Shown: positions 14,070 to 26,144, counted from the stretch's first letter. The stretch: 64,000 nt of DNA from Bifiguratus adelaidae (GCA_002261195.1 MVBO01000005.1:309736-373735); one strand, 5' to 3'. Notes: generated from the sequence alone by a model not told the origin. Program-made: numbers and translations.

Positions 14070-15901
14070 ATGCAAGCAGAGAGCTCATCAGAGCACAAGG
14101 ACACAACAACAGGCGTTGCGACAGAGCCCATGGACGATATTGCCCTTCGCGTATCCCCCTCCTCATCCACTACCATCAACACCACGAATCCCACCATCCA
14201 CGACCAAGCGAGCGAGACGCCGAACGACAAACGCAACGATACGCTAGACACTATATCATCGTCTGGTACGAGTGTCATGTCTGTTCTCTCCGATATCACA
14301 GACTTTGCAGACCCCTATCCATACAGGACCATGTCTCGAGCTATCAATGGCAATATACCGCCCCTATACCCGTCACCTGGTTCAAAAGTAAACTCTACTG
14401 TGATTGCGGACGCTGAAGACGTCAAAGCACAGTATCAGGAAGCGGAAGGACGGATGAAACCTGTACCTGAGGTGGCAGCCGAGATGGAAAAGTGGTATTG
14501 GAACGTGGATCGGTGAGTGAGCGGGAATGATGAAAAGATGAATTGTCTGCTCATGGGACTTGTAGATATGGCTTCATGTTTGATGAGCAGACGTCGCTCA
14601 ATGCGCCGAATCGCGCGTAAGCTATCGCTGAACAAAGGTGGCAAGACATGGTTGCTCAAGAATATGTTTATTAGGCACACTGAGAGGGAGATTTCGCGCG
14701 CCGAAAAATGGCAACGGATGGCGAAGCGTGTGCGTCGACAGAATATGGAAGTCTTTGACTTTGCCTGGACTGCCAAGGTATGAAAACCTGGGACGACAGG
14801 TACTAGGGCATGTCGGCACTTTTAACACTGTCAAGTTGGTTGCCAGGGTATACAAGGGCGTGCCAGACAGCTGGCGAAGAGAGGTTTGGTGCGTGAAGTC
14901 ATGACAATGAATCATTGGCTAGGCTCTCATAGCCTACTAGGTACTACTTTGTGACGGGAGGTCTACGAGATTTCGATGAGGATGTTGAGCTCTTGGCCAA
15001 ATACAAGGAATTGCTTGACCAGTCCTCTGAACACGATCGACAGATTGATCTCGACATCCCACGCACCATGCATGGACATGTCTTGTTTCGAACGCGGTAT
15101 GGCTATGGGTAAGTGGTCAAAACCCTCATCAGCATCTCCTCAATAACCTTCGCACAGCCAACGAGCTCTATTCAATGTTTTGCGAGCGTTTGCAATCCTG
15201 GATCCAAAGGTCGGATATTGTCAAGGAATGACCAATGTTGCGGCCATGCTACTCTTGTACTTTGAAGAGGAGGTAGGGGTTTCAAGTCGTGCAGGATACG
15301 ACGCCTGAACAAACTCACTTTTAGCGCTGCTTTACTGGGCTCATGCACATGTTTGAGCGTTATCGCCTGCGTAACCTATTTGTGCCAGGATTTCCTGCTC
15401 TCATGGAAGCCTTTTTCGTGCAAGAACGATTGATGGAGATGCTCATCCCCAAAGTCGCAAAGCACTTGGTATGTCTTTGTTTTGCAATTGCTGCCATGTA
15501 GCTCATGATTTCTCAGGACAACCTCATGATATCGAGCAGCTCTTATGCTACGCGGTGGTACATTACGTTGTATACAGGCGCGGTGATACCTTATCACCTA
15601 TTGTTGAGAATATGGGATCTCATGTTTCTCTGTGGATTTGATATACTAATTTATACTGCCATTGCACTACTGAAATGGCATCAAGGTGAGCCAATGCTTT
15701 TAGGCAAGCAAACTCTCATTTCGAATGGCAGAGTTTATAATATCAGCAGAATTTGAAACCATCATGGAGCGGCTCAATGGCTTACTGACCGTTCATGATG
15801 ATGACAAATTTGTGCATCTCATCCGCAAGTTGTATGAAAAGGGCCAATCGAGGTGCTTGACTGACAGACTTCGCGGAGACTACACAAAGTCCACTTCCTA
15901 A
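14070..15901 (+). CDS. TBC-domain Rab GTPase-activating protein
   Basis: Stimulates GTP hydrolysis on a Rab GTPase and so limits membrane traffic; the target Rab cannot be told. Eight introns (14513-14565, 14617-14674, 14778-14835, 14889-14940, 15109-15157, 15273-15324, 15469-15516, 15686-15731) give 471 residues. The first 140 are low-complexity. The TBC domain starts at KGVPDSWRREVWYY and holds both catalytic fingers: the arginine in DLDIPRTMHGH and the glutamine in VGYCQGMTN. The RIWDLMF motif of the C-terminal half is also present. The protein ends soon after the domain. Its start is 36 bp from the divergent kinase start. Confidence 0.92.
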
Positions 15902-15992
15902 TGCTCGTAATGTAATCCTTAGAAATGTTTCAGACGCTGAAACGTGGTAACAAGCAGCTGTTTTGCTTCTCTCCCTTGCTCACTTGTCTATC

Positions 15993-16539
15993 ATGAAGTT
16001 GACGCTTGCCACGCTAAGTATACTTGCCTTGAGTGCTGCTATCGGTAGGACAGAACACGCCAATGCATTTCAGAAAAAGTAAGTGTTCCAAGATTCACTG
16101 TCTGGCAACCTTATGTCACCATAGACACATGGCAGAAGATCATGACCTAGACAACTTCGATGAAGTCGTTTTCTTCAAGCTCCACGATCTCAACCATGAC
16201 GGTCATCTAGACGAAAAGGAGCTCATGGCCATGTACGGCTTGGAACGCGACATTGATCTAGAGTCGCGTCACATTAAAGCCATCATCAACCGCGCATTCC
16301 AAGATATGGACACCAATGGGGACAGGATGATCTCTCTGCAAGAGTATCTTGCTGTCCAGATGCCCGATTGGAGCCCCCAGGAAGCTAGGGAAGATGCCAG
16401 ATTGGAAGCAGAAGCCAAGGAACGCGAACGCGAACGGTTAGAGAGGATAGCCAAAGAACATGCTCCACATCGTGGATTGTATCAACAAGCTGGGGATCAC
16501 GTCGCCAAGGGTCGTATTCCTAGCAAGTATTCATTGTAG
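15993..16539 (+). CDS. Secretory-pathway EF-hand protein (SSP120/nucleobindin-like)
   Basis: 166 residues with one intron (16079-16124). A signal peptide (MKLTLATLSILALSA) is followed by HMAEDHDLDNFD, a sequence typical of the small SSP120-like EF-hand proteins of the secretory pathway. Two EF-hands are visible: DLNHDGHLDEKE and DMDTNGDRMISLQE, both with the acidic ligands needed to bind calcium. A charged helix (EAKERERERLER) follows. There is no HDEL-type retention signal. Probably a lumenal calcium-binding protein of the ER or Golgi; the partner is unknown. The start is fixed by the signal peptide. Confidence 0.8.
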
Positions 16540-16556
16540 ATAGTTGTATATACATG

Positions 16557-16939
16557 CTATGTGTCTGAAGGATCCTGCACCACAATCATGAGATAGTCTC
16601 GGTCTAGGCAAACGTTTTAGTGGGTTGGCTAGAGCAGCAACAGCTTACCTGGTCCAATCATGACTTCATGCACCCTTGTACGTACACGTAGGAAGGTGAG
16701 CTCATCCTAAGCTCTTGTCAGCAAGGCCATACACTACCCTTCATTACATCTCACCTCTGGGTCCATGGACTTAACGGTTGAGCGCGCCATTTGAACTAGG
16801 GTCGTGAGCAAAGAAGCATACCGCCTTGACAGCTCTTCATCAAGTGTAGACCGTATCGTGAGCCTTCACTGTTTGTAATCAGCACACCTTTCACACCTTT
16901 CCTTGACGATAAACGCTTCAAGGTCTCTTCCACGTCCAT
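16557..16939 (-). CDS. Dynein light chain, roadblock/LC7 type (frame broken in this sequence)
   Basis: Dimeric light chain that binds the dynein intermediate chain; small enough to be missed by ORF callers. Three exons (introns 16707-16754 and 16604-16648) spell a complete roadblock domain: [24 protein letters not shown], then [52 protein letters not shown] and [12 protein letters not shown] before the stop. Between TNSEG and TIRST the frame slips by one base near 16862: GGCTC where GGCCTC would keep frame. With that single base the length is 96 residues, exactly that of the family. Splicing cannot account for it. A lost base in the assembly is likelier than a pseudogene because everything else is conserved. 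The start codon lies 8 bp from that of CWC25. Confidence 0.85.
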
Positions 16940-16947
16940 TATTCACC
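16940..16947. promoter_or_regulatory. 8-bp gap between divergent start codons
   Basis: The ATG of the roadblock gene (-) and the ATG of CWC25 (+) are separated by only 8 bp. Both starts are supported by conserved N-termini, so each transcript's leader must run into the other's coding sequence, and the core promoters must lie inside the neighbouring genes. Confidence 0.6.
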
Positions 16948-18313
16948 ATGGGAGGAGGCGATCTCAATCTTAAAAAGAGTTGGCATCCGGCCACTTTCCA
17001 CAATCAGGAGAAGGTATGGAAGGAGGAGCGCAAGAAGGAGGAGGAGGAGAAGAAGATTGCTCAGATCCGCAAAGAGTTGGAGGAAGAACGACAGATTCAA
17101 GAGCTTCAACGCCTCCAAGAAGAATCTGGGGGAAGGTAAGTCTTGCGCGCGACTTGATTCGAGACGGGTCCTGATGGAAGGGGTGTAGGAAACGGCAGGA
17201 GCGCCTGGATTGGATGTATCAAGAGCCCAACAAGGGACCACAGCGAACAAGCGAAATGGAAGACTATCTGCTTGGCAAGAGAAGGGTGGATGATATTCTC
17301 AGAAAGAAGGCCAAAGAGGAAGAAGAAGCCGCTTCAAGCGACCGCTTCGTCAGTGCCATGAATCAGAACGTCAATAACGAGCGAGATATGGCAGCCAAGA
17401 TTCGAGAAGATCCATTATTGGCAATCAAGAAGCGGGAGCAAGACGCTCTCAAGGCCATCATGGAAAATCCTCTCAGACTCAAAGCACTTCAAGAACAACA
17501 CGGGAAGAAGAAGAAAGACAAGAAAGACAGGAAGGAAAAGAAGAAGCGGAGAGATTCTGATGATAGGGAGGAGTCGCGGCATCATAGGAAACGATCACGA
17601 CGAGAAGATGCCTCGCCACATAGCTATTCTCGTTCGCCTTCCCCAAGACGACATGAGATGTCACATGCAAGGCGACGAGAGGATGATTCTCCTAGGTATG
17701 TATGGCAGCACCTGCGAGTCTTTGGAAATTCCTAAGCACTTTTTGTAGGCGTGACAGACATTTGAGTAGTGAATATCGCTCACGGTCACCATCTCCTCGA
17801 TATCGATCAGAACGCTCCAGATATTCATCAGACCGACATCCCTCTCATTCCGGCACACCTCCTCGATATCGTTCAGACAGTCATCGTCGCGACGAAAGAT
17901 CACCAACCAGATCCAATCGCAACGGGCATGCCAATAGTCACTCGAACGGTCACCATGAGAGTCGTGAGGATAGAAAGGAGAGGGAGAAACGTGAAGAGGA
18001 GGAAAGGCAGCGTAAACTGGCGGCGATGATGACTAATGCACACGACATGGAAGAACAACGCAAACGGCGGTTGGCTGAGATGGAACGACGGGATCGGGAA
18101 GAGCAAGAGAAGGATATGAATGAACGCATGAAACGATTGCATGGAAATAAGTCCGACTTTTTTGCGTAAGTAGACGCATTTGCACGCAGCTGATGGTTGT
18201 TATTGACGACTTGTCACAGGGAAGCCCATCGTTCTGCTTTCACAGGCGGTGGAGATTTGGGAGATCGCGTGAGACGGAACAGGAATTTCATGGAAAGAGG
18301 TGGAAGAGATTGA
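16948..18313 (+). CDS. CWC25: Pre-mRNA-splicing factor CWC25
   Basis: Step-one factor of the spliceosome; it joins after activation to promote branching. The N-terminus [14 protein letters not shown] followed by NQEKVWK is the family signature and fixes the start. Introns 17136-17188, 17696-17748 and 18166-18219 give 401 residues. After the conserved head come a charged helix with LDWMYQEP, a Lys/Arg-rich nuclear-localisation region, a long Arg/Ser-rich and RS/RYRS repeat section, and a conserved C-terminal end ([18 protein letters not shown]). All introns fit consensus splice sites. It converges on the TMEM70-like gene with 53 bp between stops. Confidence 0.94.
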
Positions 18314-18366
18314 AAGAGTCTATGTTGTATCTATGACATTGTACAAATTGCCAATCATGCCGTCTA

Positions 18367-19041
18367 TCAAAGATGCTGGGTAAACGAATTATCCTCCTTG
18401 TGCGTCGCTTGAGTCTCGATGCGATTTACCAACGATTTTAGAGGATCCTCCTGACATAGTTCGGGATGCACGTAAAACATGTGTTTGGGCTTCATGGCCT
18501 TACCAGACTTTGCCAACATGCCTTTGGCTCGACTGGGATCCGACACCATCCACGATGTGAAAATTCTCGTTGAAGGTTGCAAGGCTGATACCGGCACTGT
18601 CGTTACGAGTTCACGAGCCGTCATGCTGTAGGTATGTAGATTGATGGTCTCGGGTTTTGAAGCGTCATCGGCTGTCATCTTGGAGACATAGGGAGACATG
18701 ACCCAATGTATCCTAGCGCAAGTGGTCAATCCACCATTATTTGCCCGTATCTTGCACTTACAATCCCGTCGATGCCATGCTAGTGAACAAGGCTATACCA
18801 TAGATCAGTAAGCGCATAACTCAAGGTCAATCCACTTACCTGCTCCCACCAAAACGGTCCGGGCAACCATCGGTATCGGGACATCGATCACATAGATCAA
18901 AGGTGACATTCCAGCCGAAAGTCCAAGTGACGAGATGGAAAATAGCTTCAAGCGGCGTGCAACTGTCGCCAGTGGTCCTTGATAGATGACTTGGGGCCCC
19001 TTAGACGTGGAAGCGTGGCGTACGAGTGTCGAGAAAGCCAT
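18367..19041 (-). CDS. TMEM70-like mitochondrial inner-membrane protein
   Basis: 192 residues; introns 18793-18839 and 18713-18761 flank a tiny 31-nt exon (18762-18792) that is needed to join VGAALF to TSMASTG and IHWVMSPYV. The family assists assembly of respiratory complexes in the mitochondrial inner membrane. The N-terminus is short and basic with Ser/Thr, as in a targeting peptide (FSTLVRHASTSKG). Then comes the family motif YQGPLATVARRLKLFS and two hydrophobic segments (around LGLSAGMSPLIYV and ALFTSMASTGLIHWVM). The rest faces one side and is polar. The assignment rests on these motifs; the precise complex served in fungi is not known to me. Its start is 41 bp from that of the phosphatase gene. 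Confidence 0.75.
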
Positions 19042-19082
19042 GAATGAAAGCCACTGTCAAATTTGGCAATTATTCCACTTTC

Positions 19083-19812
19083 ATGAAGTCGGCGCATAAT
19101 GGCTGGCAGTATGAGATGCGGCGAGACATGCAAGAGATTGTGGTAGGTATAGCCTATCTTTGACGAGCAGAGTTGACACTCTCTGTAGGATGGAGTCTTT
19201 CTAGGACCTTATTCTATTTCGCGTAACGCGGTTCTCTTGCAGTCCGTCGGCATCACCCACGTGCTAGGTATCCTCGACGAAGCCGAATCGAATCTCCTAC
19301 GCATTCACCATCCCGACAAGTTCATCTACCTCAACCTCACTGTATCCGACTCTCCCTATCAAAATCTTATTCAGTTCTTCCCGCAGGCAAAGCACTTCAT
19401 TGATGATGCTCTAGGCAAGGGAGGCAAGGTGCTCGTCTATTGCAATGGCGGTATATCGCGTAGTCCTGCGTTTATGGTAGCCTATATCATGGAAAGCATG
19501 GGATTGGACTATGAGCAAGCTTATGATTACGTGCAAAAGCGGAGATTTTGTATGAATCCCAATGATGCCTTCAAGAGTCAGCTTAAGGCAAGTGTTGTGG
19601 CGTGTGGAGCGCGTAAGTGCATGAGAACTGATACATGCTAGGAATGGGAGCCGATATTTGCGGCGAGACATGCTGCTCAAATGAATCCCTTGACTGCTCA
19701 AGATTATCAACGGAAACAAGCGCGTCGACGTTCGGCGCCTTCCGATGATGAGGATGAAATGCACGAGCATCGTCGAGTGAATCGAACCATGGCAAATGTT
19801 TTGCTAGAATAG
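19083..19812 (+). CDS. STYX-like dual-specificity phosphatase with intact cysteine
   Basis: 209 residues; introns 19143-19188 and 19588-19641. The second is a GC-AG intron (AAG|GCAAGT): only this donor links SQLK to EWEPIF in frame. The sequence follows animal STYX from end to end (YEMRRDMQEIV, FLGPYS, GGKVLVYCNGGISRSPAF, YVQKRRFCMNPN). In animal STYX the catalytic cysteine is glycine and the protein is a pseudophosphatase. Here the CX5R loop is intact (C-N-G-G-I-S-R) although the preceding His is Tyr, and the Asp of VSDSP is present, so activity is plausible. The short basic and acidic tail (RKQARRRSAPSDDEDE) may be a localisation signal. Confidence 0.88.
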
Positions 19813-19911
19813 GATAAAGAGAGAAGAGTTGTATCATATGGTGTTTATAGTTGAGCGGTAGTGTAGAATACATGTTCCTGAACAGAAAGTACAAATTGGA
19901 TCTATACGTGG

Positions 19912-21481
19912 CTATGTTGGTGTTGGCTGAGGCTGGGGAGCATTCTGAGCTGATGATGGCGGTGGGGAGCTCGTCTTTGCGCCTGAAGGCTTCGGCGGTT
20001 GGTTCTCTCTGGTACTTTGGCTGGGCTTCGCGTCATAGGGTTTTGCAGTCTCTGGGAAAGGAGGAGTGAATTCCGTTTGGTCTTCGGAAGGCTTGACCTT
20101 CTCAAAGATCGCACCAATGACTTTTAGGCCCATGGCCCGCTTTCGACAAACTTCCTTGCTGACCGTGCTATCGCCAAGTACCTTGTCACATACGTCACGA
20201 AGGACTCCCTCAACCTCCAATTTGGAGCCACGCCAGATAGCTTTCAGACCCTTTTGAGCGGCCGCCTCCTCCAACTTGGCACGTTGCTCCGGGGTAAGCG
20301 TTCCATTTTCTTCTGCCTTTTGGAGTTCATTGAAAGAATTCTGCAAGTCCATCGCACTACGCAACGTGCCGACGGTCTCACTGAAAATGTAACTCTTCTC
20401 CCGCACACTGTGGAACATGCCACCAAGACCAAATATCTCTGATTTACCGAGATATTGTTTTGCTTTGAGTGAATAGGTGAACCCAATGGCATGCAGCAAC
20501 TCCACACCGTAGGATTCAATCTTGAGATCTTCGGCCTCAGTCTGAATCATAAAGGTAAAAGCTTCCGGATCGAGCATATACTTGTCCAACTTATCCTTGA
20601 GCTTCTTTGTGAGAGTTTCGACGCGCTCATCTCTGATCTCTTGACGCTTCTCTTCCGCAGCTGCTTTTGCCGCTTCCCGCTGCTGCTTTTGTTCAGGAGT
20701 CAGATCGGCATCCCCCTCCTCATTGGCGTCCAACGCGTCTTTCATGTCTTTTCCAATCGAAATCTCGCCAATGTATTCCTGGAAGCGATCACCTCCAAAG
20801 GATTGACGGAAAAATTCTTCGGGATCCACTGTGAATGCGCTACCTTAGTCCCTACTCTAGGCATCCCTTTTGAAAGCTCATACTTACCGAAACCTCCATC
20901 AGGCTTCAAGCCATTCTCCATACCATATTCATTGTAGTGCTTTCGCAAAGTAGGGTCCGCCAATACTTGATAAGCTTCAGATATTCTCTTAAACTGAAGA
21001 GGAAACGCGTGGACATGAGGACCCTATCGGGATGCGCGCGCTCATGCATGCACCTACCTGATTCTCCGCGTCAGGGTTATGAATGTTCTTATCTGGATGA
21101 TACTTGACAGCGAGCTTACGATACGCCTTTTTAATCTCGTCTGCTGTAGCGGTAGGGGCAACACCGAGTATCTCGTAATACTCTGTTGATGCTGGATTCT
21201 CGTCTACATGCCCAGGTCATTAGCACCTGTAAAGCAAGACCTCGTATGTGCATACCTGTTCCTTTCTTCCCACCGTAGCCTGTTTTCTTATCCGAGTTAG
21301 CCTTGGCAAACTTGCCGGTGCCATCCAACTTGACATCCGAAATCTTTTTGCAAGACCAACATTTGACTTTATGAGTCGAATAAGGCGTTAGAGAGGGAGG
21401 CTTGAACTCTATACGCTTCGAGCATTCCTTGCAAGTGGTCTGAATGTGCTCAGGATCTCTCGCCTCTATTATGTCGTCCAT
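19912..21481 (-). CDS. J-domain co-chaperone with N-terminal zinc ribbon (DnaJ-X family)
   Basis: 464 residues; introns 21204-21255, 20994-21057, 20829-20887. The J-domain ([23 protein letters not shown] in KYHPDKN) would stimulate an Hsp70. It is followed by the GGF linker and the DnaJ-X region seen in yeast Caj1/Djp1 ([20 protein letters not shown], then a long helical block with [18 protein letters not shown]). The tail is Pro/Ser/Gln-rich. Unlike Caj1, which starts at its J-domain, this protein carries about 75 extra residues with two CxxC pairs (CKEC and CWSC, 23 residues apart), a zinc-ribbon pattern. The first exon joins the J-domain at a consensus splice junction, so the extension appears real. 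Confidence 0.88.
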
Positions 21482-22140
21482 GCTTGGAGCGAAAAGGGCG
21501 GTTGCCTTTTATGTGACATTCACGTGGTTCCTCAGAACAATGAAAGACAACAGCAGTGATAAGCGACAATACAAACAATGCCTCAGAACTTCCCGTGTAT
21601 CACGTCACATCCCCAAGACAGTTATGGTACAGGGTTTTCAAGGGGCCTCCTGACAGGGATGAACAGTGTGAGTTTGCGTAAATTCCAATTCCGAGTGATT
21701 TCAGGGACACCAAGCATACCACTGGAATCTGGACCCGACACAGAACGATCATAAAGGAGTGTGTATGTGTATGTGCGTGTGTGCGATAGTGACCCTTTTT
21801 GTTTGCCCCACAAGGGTTACCACTGGTACGGGTTCTTTCTCTTACATTTTGCCGTCTCTAGTCTCTTTATGCAATTCTCCGTTAGAAACGAGGCTGAGCG
21901 ATGATTTTGGCGCTTATTCAGGAGATCTAAAGCATTCTATTTCGATCGACTCAAGTGTTGACAAGGAACATTAACATTACAACCACGACCAATTTTTGCT
22001 TATTGCGATGGAGAGTGTCCATGAAATCCGGTGACAGTTCAGTCTCTTTCATTATATCTCATCGCTAAAGTGGCATCGACGGCTACTCTTTTGCTGGAGC
22101 AACGGTATATCTGCCCGCAGTGGGCTCGGACAAGTAGGCG
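21482..22140. other. Divergent intergenic region with a GT-rich tract
   Basis: 659 bp between the J-protein (-) and RhoGEF (+) starts. It holds a short TG/TATG-rich tract (about 21757-21784) and pyrimidine-rich stretches, and presumably both promoters. No reading frame in it resembles a protein, and I see no RNA gene. Confidence 0.5.
21757..21784. repeat. (TG)n-like microsatellite
   Basis: Imperfect GT/TGTATG repeat of about 28 bp in the intergenic space before the RhoGEF gene. Confidence 0.6.
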
Positions 22141-25100
22141 ATGACGGTCATTGAGGACGATATCAACCAGTCCGCATCAGGTCAGTTGTGGATCGATACA
22201 AAAGGCAGCAAACAATCTTCTTTGGGGCATCATGATGCCATGTCTGATCAAGAGGTCTTGAGTGATGGGTTAAAGCCTGATATCACTGATGACGATAACA
22301 CATCGCATGACTGGTCCCAACATACTCTCCAAGCAATGTTTGAATCATTTGATGTGGAAGATGAGAATGATGAGCCAGAAGAAACTTATGCTCTTCCATC
22401 GCCAGTATGTATGGTAGCGGTTCCGCCACCAGACTCTATGATCGATTCTACCGAACCTCCCTCAACGCACCACAACGGCACGTCTGTGAGAAAGAGTAGC
22501 AGATCCAGCGACGAAGAATACAACGGCATGACGTCTTCCGGAGCTTCAACGTCTACACATACACCTGTTGAAGGCGCGCTGTCTGAGGTCACGACTCAAG
22601 TTTCGGCTCAACAGAGCTTATTGTCTTTGACGCCCACAATAACCGATACTTGGAACAGCGAATCGCTTACGACCATGCAGGATATGTCTTATCATCAATT
22701 GTCGCAAGCTTCATTTACTGCATCCCCTCTAGAACACAAACGATCCCTCAAGAGGCTTTATGCCTTGCAGGAACTCTTGAGCACGGAAAAGGATTACCTT
22801 CTTGATCTACAAAATCTGGTGGAAGTAAGTGCCAAGACCCGAAGCAGATGGCCAAGGCTCAATCGTGATTTCGTGCGCTTGCAGCATTATCTTCGCCCTA
22901 TCAATTACATGAATTGGATTTCGGATGAACACAAACTCCTGATTATCCGTAATACACCGGAACTAAAGCGGTTTCAGGAGGACTTTTACATTGATCTGCA
23001 TGCTGCGTTCATGGTTGGGGATGCACACGTTCGGCGATTATCGCTTAATGCGAAGGAAAGCGTCCGAGCGGTGGCGAACGTGTTTGTGAGCCGAGTAAGG
23101 GACTTTGCCGGCGGTGACGATTGGATGCTGATTGTTTCTAGGGCAAGGATTTTCGCGTCTACAGAGATTACTGTGCGTTTCACAACGAGGCTCTTGAGCT
23201 TGTGTATGAATACAGGACCCGTCCAGAGTGGACTACGTTGATGAAGGTATGTCTAACCAGCTAACAAAGCAATTAAACCCACCTTGCCCAGGAGTGCTGT
23301 GCAAACATTCCCGAGACTTCCAATGGCGGACGCTTACAATTGACTGATTACATGATAAAGGTACGAAATCCTCAAGTAGACCCCCACTAAACCCTTCGTA
23401 CACCGTAGCCCGTTCAACGTATCTGCCGTTATCATTTGCTTCTACGGGAAATCTTGAAATCAACATCGGAAGATTCAGCAGAATACGAAGCTATGAATTC
23501 AGCGGTTAACGTGATGGCGAATATCGCGGAGCAAGTCAATGTGGCAACAAAGAAGCGTGACCATATCATTCGAACTCTCCGTTTCCACGAGCGACTGGAG
23601 GAAGAATGGGTACGTCGGCATGGTATGGGAGGCGACTGCTGCTGACCACATGGATAGCGTTTGACAAAGAATTTTGTGAAACAATTGGGAGACGTGATAT
23701 TGGTGGGAGCCTTGGAAATGATCTATTATCCTTCCTGTCTCATGAAACCGAAATATTACGGCTGCTTCGTTTTTGATTCGTACATGATCATCGTACGAGT
23801 AAAGAAATCCACGCAATACGAACCCAAGCATTGGTTTCCTTTGAGGCTCTTTCGCATTGCGGAACCTGTCGCAGGTCAAGGTAAGTGTATTCCTGATGAA
23901 CATTGGCCGTTTCCTCTGACGGTTGCCGTTAGCCTATCTTACGGATAGCTTCTTGCTCGTATATAGAGATCACGTCTTCGAATTCGGAGCTACTTGTCGA
24001 CAAGAGCGGGATCTCTGGATGTCGTCAATCTCAAAAGCTATCCATTATTCGAATGAAGAGTTCAAATTCCGCCATCCAAGTAAGTAGTCCCATTGTTCGG
24101 GCTATATAGGTGATTGAGTAGGTTTACTACAGGTGGAGACGATAATGGAGAAACAGAAGAAGACTTGCTGTTGTCTTCTTTACCATATGAAGTCAATCCA
24201 GTGGACTCGTCGGTTGTATCCTCGCCTGTTCGGGCGTCAAGATCATACACGAACTTGTTTGACCTCAACATTCGCTCAGCATCCAGTACGCATATGATGA
24301 AGAGTCATTCCGCAAATACGTCCACAGCATGTCATACCACACCATACGAGAATCTCGCCCATCCATTGAGCGAAGCCAATTCACCGATACAGAGTGAGCC
24401 ATTAACAGAGTACTTCGATGCAAAATCACCTCGACATGATCAGGACTTTTCATCTCGATCCAACTCAGCACTCAACAAGTTGCGATCTCCATATCACAAG
24501 AGATCCAATTCCCTAGATTTGAAGGAGTTGTTCTTGACCACCAACGTCGCAGCACCGGTTATCAATAAGGCTCCGACCAAAACTGCAACGTCCCTGTCTG
24601 TACGTATATCTGTCGACAACAAACTTCAAGATGTGTGTACTTTGGACTATATAGCGGCAAGGGCAACCATTATGCCACAATCTAACGACATGAAGAGACG
24701 CGCTTCTGCTTACAACAAGTTGTCGCCATCCAATATACCACTGAGACCTCTCTTGAGTGTGGATGGCTTGAACGACGCCAGAAGTGCAGATGATGGCAGT
24801 CCCTCAGACCTGACACCATCCATGCTATCACCAATCTCATCCCCCAGTGCTTTAAGTGATGACTTCAAAGCACCATTATCGAGCGCAAGCTCCTTTAAGG
24901 CGACGGCTAGGCGCAAACTCTCCAACATGACATTGGAGATCAACACCGCTACCGCAAATACCATGTATAAAACAACCACATCTCCTCTCAACCACCAGCC
25001 AACCACCCCAACGTTCTCTCGTCCAGTAGCGCACGACATGACAAAGTCAAAGCGCAAGTCGATGGTGAACCTCACTCGAACCCTTTCCCAATCCCTCAAT

Positions 25101-26144
25101 TTCAACTCATCACCAACAATAGATCCCCAGTCCCCAACGCTTCGTCAATCTCCTGCCTCTCGAAGCTTGCCGCCTCAGAATCCAAACGCCGCTCGACGTT
25201 CTCCTACTCAAGGGCCATCTTCTCCTATTCGCCGCTATTTCGCGACGCCGCCTCGTCTCACAAAGTCGTATCCAATATCAGAAGACAATCTTGTAGAAGT
25301 CAAAGAGCAGTCATCACCTTTACCACCTGCACCCAGTGACAATTCAGATAGGCCAGAGGTGAGCGAGCTGCATGCATTTGCGTAGACGTTAATCGCGTTC
25401 CGTCAGGCGGAAGCCTTGCGAAGGTCCAACTCTACATCCCGTCCATCCCCTCTTCGCTCTTTTCTCTCGCATCATTCATCTCCATCTCCATCATTTCCTT
25501 TCGACAAAACATCTCATGGAGACTTACCAGCTCTTCCTCCGTATGCAGTCACACCAAAGACAAAAAGAGCTTCTTCGGATTTCGGCATACTATCCTTCTT
25601 CTCACCTCAAACTCGTAGAGGCAGTTTTGCCTTTCGAACCAATAGGAAGACATCAATGACGGACATTCCAGCTGGTGAGGGATCAATTGTAAATCCTCCG
25701 GCAAGGCCATCACCAGAGACGGTTCGCAGACACTCGGAACCATTATTGATGCCGGAACAACCCCCAGCCAACATTGACCAAGAAGACAGCAATTCGAGAC
25801 CCATGTCCACAACTCAAAAGTTGACCCATATCCTATCACCTTTATCGCCATCGCATATCCTCCCAAATCTACCGTTTGGCAAAAGGACAAAGTCTCAAAG
25901 CCATAGATCTGAAAGGTCCAATGCAGCTGCACACAAAAGGCACTCTGTGATTGTGACAAGTAGCAATTACAGCAACCTATCAGAACCAAGTCTACAAGAC
26001 CCGTCTGAACGACCAAGACGTCGACCTGTATCTCTCAATGAGCTTAAAGCGGATGAAATTGCTTACAATCCCGTCATTCGAGCCATGAATTCCAGCGATC
26101 TGCAAGCTGTAGCCAGAATGCTAGAAACAAAACGACCACAGTGA
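22141..26144 (+). CDS. Rho-type guanine nucleotide exchange factor (DH-PH)
   Basis: 1,200 residues from nine exons (introns 22825-22884, 23095-23141, 23247-23291, 23361-23408, 23610-23657, 23881-23932, 24080-24132, 25359-25406). The first 190 residues are acidic and disordered. The DH domain begins at LYALQELLSTEKDYLLDL, passes through LRPINYMNWIS, and includes LTDYMIKPVQRICRYHLLL, the most conserved DH helix, which would load GTP on a Rho-family GTPase. A PH domain follows (about 450-560, ending RQERDLWMSSISKAI). The remaining half is Ser/Pro-rich with many SP sites, likely a regulatory tail. The first intron is 60 nt and open in frame, so a simple ORF reading would wrongly keep it; the DH alignment shows it must go. 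Confidence 0.88.
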
